A stretch of DNA of 64,000 nt, taken from Occultella glacieicola. GTDB taxonomy: Bacteria; Actinomycetota; Actinomycetes; Actinomycetales; Beutenbergiaceae. The notes under the pieces are model-generated. The model saw only the letters and a list, made by a program, of their open reading frames with translations. It was not told the DNA's origin and made no database searches. The stretch's first letter is position 1. The number at the start of each line of letters is the position of its first letter. Where the stretch lies: contig NZ_SMNA01000007.1 in NCBI RefSeq assembly GCF_004353825.1, forward strand, positions 248,001 to 312,000, written 5' to 3'. Shown one piece after another: positions 9,279 through 17,838 of this stretch. The position numbers and the translations under genes were made by a program.

Positions 9279-9542
9279 ATGTCGGACATGTTCAACGACT
9301 TCAAGGACAAGGCGAGCGACGCACTGGAGAGTGCGAAGAGCAAGGTCGGCCCCGCCGTCGAGGGACTCACCGACAAGGCGGCCGACGTGTTCGGCGACGT
9401 CAAGGAGAAGGCCGGCGATGTCCTCGAGGACGTGAAGGGCAAGGCCGAGGACGTGATCGAGGACGTCAAGGACCGCTTCGACGGGGACGGCGACACCGAC
9501 TCGCCGGAGCCGCCCGGGACTCCGGGCCTGCCCCGGACGTGA
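9279..9542 (+). CDS. Small acidic amphipathic protein built of 11-residue repeats (LEA-like)
   Basis: 87 residues, start chosen at ATG 9279 because GGAGG lies 8 bases upstream. Residues 10-64 divide into five 11-residue units: DKASDALESAK, a divergent SKVGPAVEGLT, then DKAADVFGDVK, EKAGDVLEDVK and GKAEDVIEDVK. Such hendecads form extended amphipathic helices as in group 3 LEA and apolipoprotein-like stress proteins. The acidic Pro-rich tail looks disordered. Role inferred to be membrane or protein protection under stress; similar small actinobacterial proteins are also labelled antitoxin-like, but no toxin gene is next to it. Confidence 0.7.
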   Translation: MSDMFNDFKDKASDALESAKSKVGPAVEGLTDKAADVFGDVKEKAGDVLEDVKGKAEDVIEDVKDRFDGDGDTDSPEPPGTPGLPRT

Positions 9543-9578
9543 CTCCCGACACCGACCGGCCGGCGCCGCCCGCCTGAA

Positions 9579-9602
9579 CCGCGGACCCGGACGGGACCGC
9601 GG
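9579..9602. terminator. Hairpin between convergent genes
   Basis: CCGCGGACCC, loop GGAC, GGGACCGCGG: a 10-bp stem with one mismatch placed between the stop of the small repeat protein and the stop of the LacI gene. No U-tract, as is usual in GC-rich actinobacteria. It could serve both strands. Confidence 0.5.
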
Positions 9603-9603
9603 G

Positions 9604-10626
9604 TCAGGCCCGTGGTGGCGTGGAGTCGCGCAGCACGACGGTGCTCGCGACCCGCTCCAGCCGGGGCTCGGCGGCAGGCTCGCCGAGCGTCAGCTCGGTC
9701 GCTGTGGCGCCGACCTGCAGGAGTGGCACCCGGACCGTCGTCAGCGACGGGGTCACGTCCCGCAGGGTGACGATGTCGTCGAACCCGGCGATCCCGATCC
9801 CGGTGCCGACGGTCACGCCCGCGTCCCGGGCCGCGGCCATCGCGCCGACCGCCATCACGTCGTTGACGGCGAGGACCACGTCGACGGCGGCGCCCGAGTC
9901 GAGGAGTTCGCGCATGCCTTCGTAGCCGCCGTCCCGGGTGAAGGCCGAGCGCATGATGTGCTCGGGGGCCAGCGCGGCTCCGCGGCTCGCCAGCCCGGCG
10001 GCGAATCCCTCCATGCGGTCCCGGGCGGTGAGGTGCCCGGCCGGGCCGGCCAGTGCGGCGAACCGGCGGTAGCCGGCCGCGTGCAGCGCGACGGCCAGGT
10101 CGGCGGCGCCGGCGGTGTTCTCGATCGCGACCGTGTCCACGTCGAACAGGGGCTGCCCGATCATCGCGACCGCACCGCCACCGGCCCGGTAGGCCGAGAG
10201 GGCCGCGCGAAGACGGTCGTTGACGGTCTCGTCCTCGATCCGGCTCCCGGCCATCACGATGGCACGGGCCCGCTGGCTCTGGAGCACCTCGATGAAGGCG
10301 ATCTCGCGTTCCGGGTCGTGACCGGTGCTGGCCAGCGTGACCATGAGCCCGGCCCGTTCGGCGGCCGTGGTCACCCCGGCGGCGATCGAGGAGAAGTAGG
10401 GATCGGCGATGTCATGGACGATCAGACCGAGCGTGGTGGTGCGGCCACGAGCCATCGCCTGGGCGTTCGCGTCCGGCGAGTAGTGCAGCGCCGCGGCGGC
10501 CGCGAGCACCCGGTCCCGCAGTTCGGGGCGGACCGTCCGGTTGGCGCTGCCGTTGATGGCGCGGGAGGCGGTCGCGAGGGAGACGCCCGCCTCGCGGGCC
10601 ACGTCACTGAGGGTCACCGAGGCCAT
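9604..10626 (-). CDS. LacI-family transcriptional repressor
   Basis: 340 residues. N-terminal helix-turn-helix TLSDVAREAGVSLATASRAING with the family hinge helix following (YSPDANAQAMARG), then the periplasmic-binding-protein-like effector domain with TTLGLIVHDIADPYFSSI and VGIAGFDDI-like GIGIAGFDDIVTLRDVTPSLTTV. A palindrome at its own promoter (10635-10650) and a related one upstream of the fucosidase operon (9090-9103) indicate autoregulation and control of that operon, with a released sugar as probable inducer. It converges with the small LEA-like gene. Confidence 0.88.
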   Translation of the reverse strand: MASVTLSDVAREAGVSLATASRAINGSANRTVRPELRDRVLAAAAALHYSPDANAQAMARGRTTTLGLIVHDIADPYFSSIAAGVTTAAERAGLMVTLASTGHDPEREIAFIEVLQSQRARAIVMAGSRIEDETVNDRLRAALSAYRAGGGAVAMIGQPLFDVDTVAIENTAGAADLAVALHAAGYRRFAALAGPAGHLTARDRMEGFAAGLASRGAALAPEHIMRSAFTRDGGYEGMRELLDSGAAVDVVLAVNDVMAVGAMAAARDAGVTVGTGIGIAGFDDIVTLRDVTPSLTTVRVPLLQVGATATELTLGEPAAEPRLERVASTVVLRDSTPPRA

Positions 10627-10634
10627 GTCTTGAT

Positions 10635-10650
10635 GGTAAGCGCTTTCACC
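10635..10650. promoter_or_regulatory. LacI-type operator at the LacI gene's own promoter
   Basis: GGTAAGCGCTTTCACC, a 16-bp palindrome (14 of 16 positions symmetric) centred on GCGC, directly upstream of the repressor start at 10626. It is related to the site at 9090-9103. Confidence 0.6.
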
Positions 10651-10761
10651 ACCTCGTGGGGGAGGTGCCCCGGCGCCGGACCTGCGAGCGTGCGGTTGTG
10701 CGGCCTATTGACCGGATGTGCCGCACAGCCGCGCGCCCGGTCTCGGATCCGATCGCAGCGG

Positions 10762-11403
10762 TCAACTGCCCGCCTGGGCCATGCGGCGGATCCAGGCGGC
10801 GTCCTCGGGGAGGAGGTCGCGCGGCAGCGGAACGGGGACTCGGCCACCGGGCACGCCGATCGCGACGATGGCGGTCCAGCCGCCACCCGGTGCGGGACCG
10901 GGCACCTGCTCCATCATCCGGTACTCGGCGCGTTCGGTGAGGTGGCAGTCGATCAGGAGTGCCTCACCGTCACCCGCCAGGCCGATCACCGCGGCCAGGC
11001 ACGCGCCCAGGTCGGCTCGGGCGTCGGGACCGGCGTACGGGCGGGACTGGAGCCCGAGCTCGCGTCCACCGGCCGGATCCTCCGGGTCGGGCGGGTACAG
11101 CAGGGCCTGCGCCACGAGCCGGCCGTCCCGCCGCAGTGCCACGCTGGCGCCGGGATCGAAGGCGGTGTCCGAGCCGGCCGTGAAGTCCGCGGCGAACTCC
11201 GCCCGGAGCCACCTCATCGGCGCGGCCGGCGACCACGCCGCGTGCTGGGCCGTGTCGTGCTCGAGGAAGACCTCAAGTGCCGCGTCGCGCTCGGCGTCCC
11301 GGATCGGTCCGACCGAGCCGGCCGGCCGTGGCCGCGAGGCCGGCCAGTCACGCAGCTCGGGGCCGACCAGGTAGCGCCACGGCGGTATCGCCTGGATCGC
11401 CAC
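10762..11403 (-). CDS. Hypothetical protein, weakly acetyltransferase-like
   Basis: About 213 residues if translation begins at GTG 11403; the frame is open further upstream into the 3' end of the MFS gene, so the start is uncertain and coupling to that gene is possible. The sequence VALRRDGRLVAQALLYPPDPED and the strand-helix alternation are vaguely like a GNAT fold, and LLIDCHLTERAEYRMMEQVPG is distinctive, but no clear acetyl-CoA loop (RxxGxG/A) is visible. It lies on the same strand as the MFS exporter and upstream of the LacI gene. Function unknown. Confidence 0.5.
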   Translation of the reverse strand: MAIQAIPPWRYLVGPELRDWPASRPRPAGSVGPIRDAERDAALEVFLEHDTAQHAAWSPAAPMRWLRAEFAADFTAGSDTAFDPGASVALRRDGRLVAQALLYPPDPEDPAGGRELGLQSRPYAGPDARADLGACLAAVIGLAGDGEALLIDCHLTERAEYRMMEQVPGPAPGGGWTAIVAIGVPGGRVPVPLPRDLLPEDAAWIRRMAQAGS

Positions 11404-11468
11404 CCCACTGTGGCGCTCGGCCAACGCATGGCGGCCAGTCCACCACGCCCACGCGGCCGGCGTGCGCG

Positions 11469-12815
11469 TCAGTGCCCAGAGCCGGCGGCAGCGTCCTCCA
11501 GGACCGCACGGTCCGCGTCCGCCTGCGCCACCACCACCGGCGTGACCCGCGAGATCGTGTACGCGACGAAGATCAGGCACAGCCCGACGGCGCCGAGGAA
11601 CACCGCAGGTAACCCGAATGCCTCTCCGACCACGCCGCCGAGCAGCGCTCCGATCGGCATCGTGCCGTAGGTGACCGTGGCGGACGCCCCGCCGACGCGT
11701 CCGAGCAGGGCGTCCGGGATGAGTCGTTGCCGCATCGCCCGGGTGATCACATTGCCGACGATGTTCGTGAAGCCGACCACGACGAAGGCGGCACCGATGA
11801 CCCACGCATCCGGCACCAGCACCGGGACCGCCAACAGGGCCGAGTTGACGACCCAGACGACTCCGAGCAGCCGGGTCTCGCTGACTCGCGCGAGCAGGTG
11901 CTCGGCCAGCACCGAGCCCAGCAGAGCCCCGATGGCGACGGTGGTGATCAGGATCGCGTACATCTGCTCCGAAAGTCCCACGGCCGACCCGGGGCCGACC
12001 AGCCACAGCACGAACACGGCGAAGTAGGCGCTGTTGGCCAGGTTCATGGCAGCGGAGGTGATGACCAGCGGACGTAGCACCGCGTGACCGAGGAGGTACC
12101 GCAACCCGGCCAGGATCCGCGTGCCGATGGACTCCGCGGAGGTCTCGTCCCTGGCCTGGGCCGAGGTCCCAGTCCCCGGCACCCGAACGCCACCCACGTG
12201 GTCACCGGCACGATAGCTCCCGCGCAGGCCGAGGCCGATGCAGCCGATCGCCACACCGCACAGCAGGCCCGGCACGCCGAATGCCCAGGCCGGGCCCACC
12301 GTGAGCAGGAATCCTCCCAACGGCGCACCCACGAACTGGTTCGCGACCTGCTGCACGCCGAGCAGGCGACCGTTGGCGGACGCGAGGCGTGCGCGTGGGG
12401 TCACCGCTGGGATGAGGGTGCCCGCGGCGGTGTCGGCGAACACTTCGGCGGCGCCGAACACGAGCAGGAGACCGAGCAGGACCGGCATGGTCAGGGAGTC
12501 GGTGAGGGCGGCCGCAGTCGCCAACGTCAGAACGACCATCCGGAGCCCCATGGCGGCGACCATGATCCGCCGCCGGTCGCCACGGTCGATCAGCGCGCCG
12601 GCGTACAGCCCGAGCAGCAGCCAGGGCAGCCAGGTCGCGGCGGACAGCAGTGAGATCCGCAGCGGGGACGTGGTCAGCGTGAGGCCGATCAACGGCACCG
12701 CCACGAGCAGGATCCCATCAGCCAGGTTCGACGCGGCGGTGGACGCGAAGAGGGCGACGAACCGGTGGCCGAGCGGCTCCTTGGCCTTCGGCGTGGTGTC
12801 CAACGATGCGGTCAT
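11469..12815 (-). CDS. MFS transporter, probable drug/metabolite exporter
   Basis: 448 residues, start at ATG 12815 (MTASLDTTPKAKEPLGHRFVALF). About 12 hydrophobic segments. The loop between TM2 and TM3 has GALIDRGDRRRIM, the MFS motif-A variant, and the layout resembles the enterobactin exporter/MefA-type group 3 drug-efflux proteins. It is divergent from an ArsR-type regulator across a 102-base region with iterated operator-like repeats, so it is probably repressed by that regulator and induced by an exported compound. Substrate unknown. Confidence 0.85.
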   Translation of the reverse strand: MTASLDTTPKAKEPLGHRFVALFASTAASNLADGILLVAVPLIGLTLTTSPLRISLLSAATWLPWLLLGLYAGALIDRGDRRRIMVAAMGLRMVVLTLATAAALTDSLTMPVLLGLLLVFGAAEVFADTAAGTLIPAVTPRARLASANGRLLGVQQVANQFVGAPLGGFLLTVGPAWAFGVPGLLCGVAIGCIGLGLRGSYRAGDHVGGVRVPGTGTSAQARDETSAESIGTRILAGLRYLLGHAVLRPLVITSAAMNLANSAYFAVFVLWLVGPGSAVGLSEQMYAILITTVAIGALLGSVLAEHLLARVSETRLLGVVWVVNSALLAVPVLVPDAWVIGAAFVVVGFTNIVGNVITRAMRQRLIPDALLGRVGGASATVTYGTMPIGALLGGVVGEAFGLPAVFLGAVGLCLIFVAYTISRVTPVVVAQADADRAVLEDAAAGSGH

Positions 12816-12836
12816 GGTGGTGCTCCTCGTAGAATG

Positions 12837-12880
12837 TGCAGAGAAACGGCTGCAGAGAAACCAATGCAGAGAAATCTCTG
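12837..12880. promoter_or_regulatory. Three 14-bp-spaced direct repeats plus palindrome (probable ArsR operator)
   Basis: TGCAGAGAAA occurs at 12837, 12851 and 12865, exactly 14 bases apart. The third copy runs into a perfect palindrome CAGAGA-AA-TCTCTG (12867-12880). The block fills the gap between the divergent MFS and regulator genes, where a repressor would control both. Confidence 0.6.
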
Positions 12881-12917
12881 GAACTGTAGCGTCTGGAGGA
12901 TGGAGAGGGCAAGGGCT

Positions 12918-13493
12918 ATGGACGAACTCGCTCACGAACCGCGACTGGACGCGGCGGCGATGAAGGCGTTCGCGCACCCGTTGCGACTGCGGATGTTCTC
13001 GGTGCTCTCGAACTCGGGTCCAGCCACGGCGACCCTGCTCGCGCAGCGGCTCGGCGAGAACACCGCGCAGACGAGCTACCACCTCCGCCAGCTCGAGCGG
13101 CACGGGCTGGTGGTGGAGGATGCGAACTTGGGCAAGGGGCGTGAACGTTGGTGGCGCGCCGGTTCCTTCAGCATGCGCAAGAGCGCCGATGCCGCGACGG
13201 CGCCGGTCGAGGCGATGCTCCGCTCGGCGATGGTCGAGGATCAGGCGGCCACGTTGCAGGCCTGGCTCTCCGACGACACGGCGCAGGAAGAGTGGGTGAC
13301 GGCGTCCCTGGAACAGTCCACCACGGCGATCCTGACGGCGGCGGAGCTGGCGGCCATGAATCGTGAGGTCCAGGACGTGATCGAGCGCCACACCTCGGAG
13401 GGGACTGGCCGGGAGGCCGCACTTCGGGCGCAGTCCGACGGCTTGCGGCGGATCCGGGTCTACTACGACGGCTTCCCGCTACCCCAGGAGTGA
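12918..13493 (+). CDS. ArsR/winged-helix family transcriptional regulator
   Basis: 191 residues from ATG 12918 (an in-frame ATG at 12900 is possible). AMKAFAHPLRLRMFSVLSNSG, then ATLLAQRLGENTAQTSYHLRQLERHGLVVE is a classic ArsR winged helix-turn-helix with the recognition helix at TSYHLRQLE, followed by a wing ending RWWRAG. The C-terminal about 110 residues are helical and probably bind an effector; no Cys metal site is visible, so metal sensing is unlikely. Divergent from the MFS exporter it probably represses. Confidence 0.82.
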   Translation: MDELAHEPRLDAAAMKAFAHPLRLRMFSVLSNSGPATATLLAQRLGENTAQTSYHLRQLERHGLVVEDANLGKGRERWWRAGSFSMRKSADAATAPVEAMLRSAMVEDQAATLQAWLSDDTAQEEWVTASLEQSTTAILTAAELAAMNREVQDVIERHTSEGTGREAALRAQSDGLRRIRVYYDGFPLPQE

Positions 13494-13511
13494 GGGCGCC
13501 GGTGGTCTTGG

Positions 13512-14711
13512 TCAGCGGGCCCGGGACAGCCAGGCGCTCGGGTCCTCGGTCACCCCGGCCAGGGCGGCCCGCGCCGCGCCGGTCAGCGCAGGCCGGTCGC
13601 CGGCCACCGAGGCGCGCACCTGCGGTGGTGCCCACCGCGAGGCGAGCACCCGGACCGTGAGTTCGCGCTCGAGCTCGGGACGCAGGTACTCGGTCAACGG
13701 TGCGAAACTGTTGCCAAGGACCACCTCGGAGACGTCGACCAGGTTGATGAAGGCGCCGACGGCCGTGCCCAGGGCCCGGGCCGCGCTGTGCACGGCGGCG
13801 AGGGCGCCGGGGTCCGCGGCGGCGAGCGCGTCGACCAGGTCCGGCGGACGGGCACCCTCGGGCAGGCCGGCCCGACGCAGCAGCGCAGCGCTTCCGGCGT
13901 AGGTCTCCAGGCAGCCGGTTGCGCCGCACCGGCAGGTGTCGCCGGCCGGGTCCACGCACACGTGCCCGAGCTCTCCGCTCCAGCCGTGCTCGCCGGCGAA
14001 GATCTCACCGCCGTGCACGATCGCCGCACCGATGCCGACGCTGCCGGACAGGTACAGGAACGAGTCGGTGGCCGAGCCCGCGGCCAGTTCCGCGCCGGCC
14101 GCGAACCTGGCCTCGTTGCCCAGGTGCAGTCGTCCGCCCGGGATCGGTCCGCCGAGGAGGGCCGCCGGAGTGACGGCCGTCCAGGCGAGGTTCGGCGCCA
14201 GCAGCAGCACGTCGTCGCGAAGCAGGCCGGGCAGGGCCAGCCCGGTGCCCGCCAGCCGGATGCCGCCGGCCGTGGCAGTGTCCGCGATCTCGATGCCGAG
14301 CGTGCCCAACTCGGACAGGACCGGCCCGGGATCGGACCCGCGCAGGTCCCGCTCCCGGGTCGCCTCCGCGAGCACCCGCCCGGACAGGTCGAGCACCCGC
14401 GCCGCCAGGTAGTCGATGTTCACCTCGAGGCCCAGAGCGCCAACCGTCCCGGTGGCCGGTCGGAGCGGGATGGCGGGGCGCCCGGCCGCCCCGGCGGTCA
14501 GCGGCGCATCCTCGGCGACGAGCCCGCCGTCGATCAGTTCGGTGACCAGGCGCGAGACCGTCGCCCGGGTCAACCCGGTCGCCGTGGCCACGTCGGCGCG
14601 TGAGGGCGGGGTCGGCGCGGTCATCACGGTCCGGGCGATCAGCGACAGGTTGTGCTCGCGCAGCGTCTCCTGCCGCACGGCCCCGCCGCCTCGTCCGCCG
14701 CTGCTTCGCAT
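13512..14711 (-). CDS. ROK-family transcriptional repressor, XylR-like
   Basis: 399 residues. N-terminal winged helix (about 38-62, [29 protein letters not shown]), then a sugar-kinase-like ROK domain with GLEVN and the zinc signature GELGH (246-250) plus [10 protein letters not shown] (260-269), in which His250 and Cys260, 262 and 267 are the expected ligands. It is divergent from xylA, which makes it the likely xylose-responsive repressor of the xylAB operon; ROK repressors release DNA on binding their sugar. It converges with the ArsR-type gene. Confidence 0.86.
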   Translation of the reverse strand: MRSSGGRGGGAVRQETLREHNLSLIARTVMTAPTPPSRADVATATGLTRATVSRLVTELIDGGLVAEDAPLTAGAAGRPAIPLRPATGTVGALGLEVNIDYLAARVLDLSGRVLAEATRERDLRGSDPGPVLSELGTLGIEIADTATAGGIRLAGTGLALPGLLRDDVLLLAPNLAWTAVTPAALLGGPIPGGRLHLGNEARFAAGAELAAGSATDSFLYLSGSVGIGAAIVHGGEIFAGEHGWSGELGHVCVDPAGDTCRCGATGCLETYAGSAALLRRAGLPEGARPPDLVDALAAADPGALAAVHSAARALGTAVGAFINLVDVSEVVLGNSFAPLTEYLRPELERELTVRVLASRWAPPQVRASVAGDRPALTGAARAALAGVTEDPSAWLSRAR

Positions 14712-14715
14712 GACC

Positions 14716-14744
14716 TTGACCCTAGCCGAATCCAGGGATAAGTT
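14716..14744 (+). promoter_or_regulatory. Predicted xylA promoter
   Basis: TTGACC (14716-14721) and TAAGTT (14739-14744) are separated by exactly 17 bases, a good sigma-70-type pair in an otherwise GC-rich region. The A/C-rich stretch 14745-14768, just downstream and with AACAAAC, is a plausible ROK repressor contact site. The -35 lies only 5 bases from the divergent ROK start codon. Confidence 0.55.
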
Positions 14745-14790
14745 CAGCAGCACAACAAACCCTTCCCAAACCTTGACCAAGGAGCCCGCG

Positions 14791-15972
14791 ATGGTGCGCA
14801 CGCCCACTGCTGATGACAAGTTCTCGTTCGGCCTCTGGACCGTCGGCTGGACGGCCCGGGACCAGTTCGGCGAGGCCACCCGGCCGGCCCTGGACCCGCG
14901 CGAATACGCGACCAAGCTGGCCGAGCTCGGCGCCTGGGGCGTCACCTTCCACGACGACGACGTGGTGCCGTTCGGCAGTGACGACGCCACCCGCGAGGAG
15001 ATCCTCACCGGCTTCAAGAAGGCAACCGACGACGCCGGGCTGGTCATCGAGATGGTCACCACCAACCTGTTCAGCCACCCGGTGTTCAAGGACGGCGGGT
15101 TCACCTCCAACGACCGCTCCGTGCGCCGGTACGCGCTGCGCAAGGTCCTGCGGAACGTGGACCTGGCCGCCTCCCTCGGCGCCTCCACGTTCGTGATGTG
15201 GGGCGGACGCGAGGGGAGCGAGTACGACGGCGTCAAGGACGTCAACGCCGCTCTCGACCGCTACCGCGAGGGCGTGGACATCGTGGCCGCCTACATCAAG
15301 GAGAAGGGCTACGGCCTCCGGATCGCGCTCGAGCCGAAGCCGAACGAGCCCCGCGGGGACATCCTGCTGCCCACCGTCGGCCACGCCCTCGGTTTCATCG
15401 CCGAGCTCGAGCACGGCGACATCGTGGGCCTGAACCCCGAGACCGGGCACGAGCAGATGGCGGGCCTGAACTACACCCACGGCCTCGGCCAGGCGCTGTG
15501 GTCCGGCAAGCTCTTCCACATCGACCTGAACGGCCAGCGCTCGATCAAGTACGACCAGGACCTGGTGTTCGGTCACGGTGACCTGCTCTCCGCGTTCTTC
15601 ACCGTGGACCTTCTCGAGAACGGCTTCCCCGGTGGCGGGCCCACCTATGACGGGCCGCGTCACTTCGATTACAAGCCGTCCCGCACCGAGGGTCTCGAGG
15701 GCGTCTGGGACTCGGCCAGGGCGAACATGGAGACCTACCTGCTGCTCGCGGAGAAGGCGAAGGCCTACCGAGCGGACCCGGCCGTGCAGGAGGCGTTCGT
15801 GACCTCCGGGGTTCTCGAGCTGTCCGAGTCCACCCTGGGTGTGGGCGAATCCGTCGCCGACCTGCTCGCGGACTCCACCGCGTTCGAGGGCTTCGACCCG
15901 GACGCCGCCGGGATGCGCGAGTACGCGTTCGTGCGCCTGAACCAGTTGGCGCTCCAGCACCTGATCGGCTAG
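14791..15972 (+). CDS. xylA: Xylose isomerase
   Basis: 393 residues, the usual length of the actinobacterial short form. Catalytic and metal-site segments are intact: [12 protein letters not shown] (catalytic His), [25 protein letters not shown] (Glu and Lys of the metal/hydride-shift site), [24 protein letters not shown] and [10 protein letters not shown]. It interconverts D-xylose and D-xylulose using two divalent metals in the cytoplasm. AAGGAG about 7 bases upstream supports the start. First gene of xylA-xylB-cupin, opposite the ROK repressor. Confidence 0.96.
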   Translation: MVRTPTADDKFSFGLWTVGWTARDQFGEATRPALDPREYATKLAELGAWGVTFHDDDVVPFGSDDATREEILTGFKKATDDAGLVIEMVTTNLFSHPVFKDGGFTSNDRSVRRYALRKVLRNVDLAASLGASTFVMWGGREGSEYDGVKDVNAALDRYREGVDIVAAYIKEKGYGLRIALEPKPNEPRGDILLPTVGHALGFIAELEHGDIVGLNPETGHEQMAGLNYTHGLGQALWSGKLFHIDLNGQRSIKYDQDLVFGHGDLLSAFFTVDLLENGFPGGGPTYDGPRHFDYKPSRTEGLEGVWDSARANMETYLLLAEKAKAYRADPAVQEAFVTSGVLELSESTLGVGESVADLLADSTAFEGFDPDAAGMREYAFVRLNQLALQHLIG

Positions 15973-15981
15973 GTCTAGTCC

Positions 15982-17427
15982 ATGGCATCGTCGCGGCAAC
16001 TCGTGGCCGGGGTGGACTCATCCACCCAGTCCTGCAAGGTCGTCGTCCGGGATGCGCGGACCGGGGCGCTGGTGCGCTTCGGCTCCGCGCCGCACCCGGA
16101 CGGCACGGAGGTGGATCCGGAGGCCTGGTGGGACGCCCTCCAGGTGGCGATCGGCGCCGCCGGCGGTCTCGACGACGTCGAGGCGGTCGCGGTCGGTGGC
16201 CAGCAGCACGGCATGGTCGCCCTCGACGCCGACGGCGCGGCGGTCCGCCCGGCCCTGCTGTGGAACGACACCCGCAGCGCGCAGGCGGCGCTCGACCTGA
16301 TCGACGAACTGAGCGACGGCACGCCAGGTTCCGGCGAACGGGCGTGGGCGGAGGCGACCGGCAGCGTTCCGGTCGCCTCCTACACGATCACGAAGCTGCG
16401 CTGGCTCGCTGAGCACGAGCCGGAGAACGCGGACCGGGTCGAGGCGGTGGCGCTGCCGCACGACTGGCTCACTTGGCGCCTGGCCGGGGACGGCCCGGGC
16501 ACCGACGGGCTGTCCCGGCTCACCACGGACCGGTCCGACGCCTCGGGCACCGGGTACTTCGATGCCGCACGTAACTCCTACCGGTTCGACCTGCTCGAGC
16601 GCGCGTTCGGGCGCCGGATCGGTGTGCCCGCGGTGATCGGGCCGGCCGAGCAGGCCCGGGACCGTGACGGCCTGGTACTCGGACCGGGGGCCGGGGACAA
16701 CGCCGGCGCCGCGCTCGGCCTGGGTATGGGCAGTGGTGACGTGGCGCTCTCGATCGGCACCTCCGGGGTGGTCAGCGCCGTATCGCAACGCCCGACGGCC
16801 GACGCGTCCGGTCTGGTCTCCGGCTTCGCCGATGCGACGGGCCTGTTCCTGCCGTTGGCGGCGACCCTCAATGGCAGCAGGGTCCTGGATGCGATGCGCG
16901 CGCTGCTCGGGCGGGAGCACCGAGAACTGGCCGAACTCGCCCTGTCCGCCCCGGCCGGGTCGGACGGACTGGTCCTGGTGCCCTACTTCGAGGGCGAACG
17001 CACCCCGAACAAGCCGGACGCCACGGGCGCGCTGCATGGCGTGCGCCTCGGGAACACGACGCCCGCGCACCTGGCTCGCGCCGCCGTCGAAGGTCTGCTC
17101 TGCGGACTAGCGGACGGGCTGGACGCGGTGCGTGAGGCGGGCGTTGCGGTGGAGCGGATCGTTCTCATCGGTGGCGCCGCGCAGTCCGAGGCGGTCCGGC
17201 GGATCGCCCCGACCGTGCTCGGGCTGGACGTGACCGTGCCCCAGCCCGGTGAGTACGTGGCCGACGGCGCCGCCCGCCAGGCCGCGTGGGTGCTGCTCGG
17301 CGAGGACGAGCCTCCGGCGTGGCCGCTCGCCGGGGAGAAGACCTACCGCTGCGAGGGCGGAGCCACGCCCCGCCTGCGGGAACGCTACGCCCTCGCCCGC
17401 GAGATGACGCTCTCGACGGAGCGCTGA
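15982..17427 (+). CDS. xylB: Xylulokinase
   Basis: 481 residues of the FGGY kinase family. N-terminal [13 protein letters not shown] is the phosphate-1 loop, [11 protein letters not shown] and LLWNDTRS mark the substrate site, and GTSGVVSAV and [26 protein letters not shown] lie in the C-terminal ATPase half. It phosphorylates D-xylulose to xylulose 5-phosphate for the pentose phosphate pathway. It starts 9 bases after xylA, consistent with one transcript. Confidence 0.94.
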   Translation: MASSRQLVAGVDSSTQSCKVVVRDARTGALVRFGSAPHPDGTEVDPEAWWDALQVAIGAAGGLDDVEAVAVGGQQHGMVALDADGAAVRPALLWNDTRSAQAALDLIDELSDGTPGSGERAWAEATGSVPVASYTITKLRWLAEHEPENADRVEAVALPHDWLTWRLAGDGPGTDGLSRLTTDRSDASGTGYFDAARNSYRFDLLERAFGRRIGVPAVIGPAEQARDRDGLVLGPGAGDNAGAALGLGMGSGDVALSIGTSGVVSAVSQRPTADASGLVSGFADATGLFLPLAATLNGSRVLDAMRALLGREHRELAELALSAPAGSDGLVLVPYFEGERTPNKPDATGALHGVRLGNTTPAHLARAAVEGLLCGLADGLDAVREAGVAVERIVLIGGAAQSEAVRRIAPTVLGLDVTVPQPGEYVADGAARQAAWVLLGEDEPPAWPLAGEKTYRCEGGATPRLRERYALAREMTLSTER

Positions 17428-17428
17428 C

Positions 17429-17785
17429 GTGCGTCGGTTCGAACTGCCGCGGCGCGTCATCGACGCCTTCGCGAGCGCCGGCGTACAGATGGACCTCCTG
17501 CCGTACGTCGCCGGCGCGAGCCGGGCAGAGGTGCGGGTCGCGCTCATCGAGCCGGGCGGCACCATCGGCAGGCACCGGGCCACCCGGAGCCAGGCGTTCG
17601 CGGTGGTCGCGGGGGAGGGTGAGGTCGCGGCCGCCGATGAGGTCCGCCATCCCCTGCAGGCGGGGCACGTGGTCGTCTGGGAGGCCGGGGAGCTGCACCA
17701 GTCCTGGGCGACGACCGCGATGACGGTCGTGATCGTGGAGACGGACGGGCGTATCGAGACGACCGAGCACCACCGGGAGCTGTAG
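17429..17785 (+). CDS. Small cupin-domain protein
   Basis: 118 residues, GTG start one base after the xylB stop. A single double-stranded beta-helix with G(X)5HxH-like GGTIGRHRATRSQAFAVVAGEGEV and PLQAGHVVVWEAGELHQSW; some motif His positions are retained (H of GRHRA, H of GELHQS) so metal binding is possible. Co-transcription with xylAB suggests a sugar-related binding or mutarotase-like role, but this is inference; small cupins of this kind are mostly uncharacterised. Confidence 0.7.
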   Translation: MRRFELPRRVIDAFASAGVQMDLLPYVAGASRAEVRVALIEPGGTIGRHRATRSQAFAVVAGEGEVAAADEVRHPLQAGHVVVWEAGELHQSWATTAMTVVIVETDGRIETTEHHREL

Positions 17786-17838
17786 TCGACCGCGCGTCAC
17801 TGGACGCTGTCGGCGCGCTGGCGGCGGATACTGGGACG

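Noticed and set aside
5659-17785. The sugar-catabolic stretch as one horizontally acquired island
   Set aside because: Base composition and codon style look uniform with the housekeeping genes, and there are no tRNA, integrase or flanking repeats.
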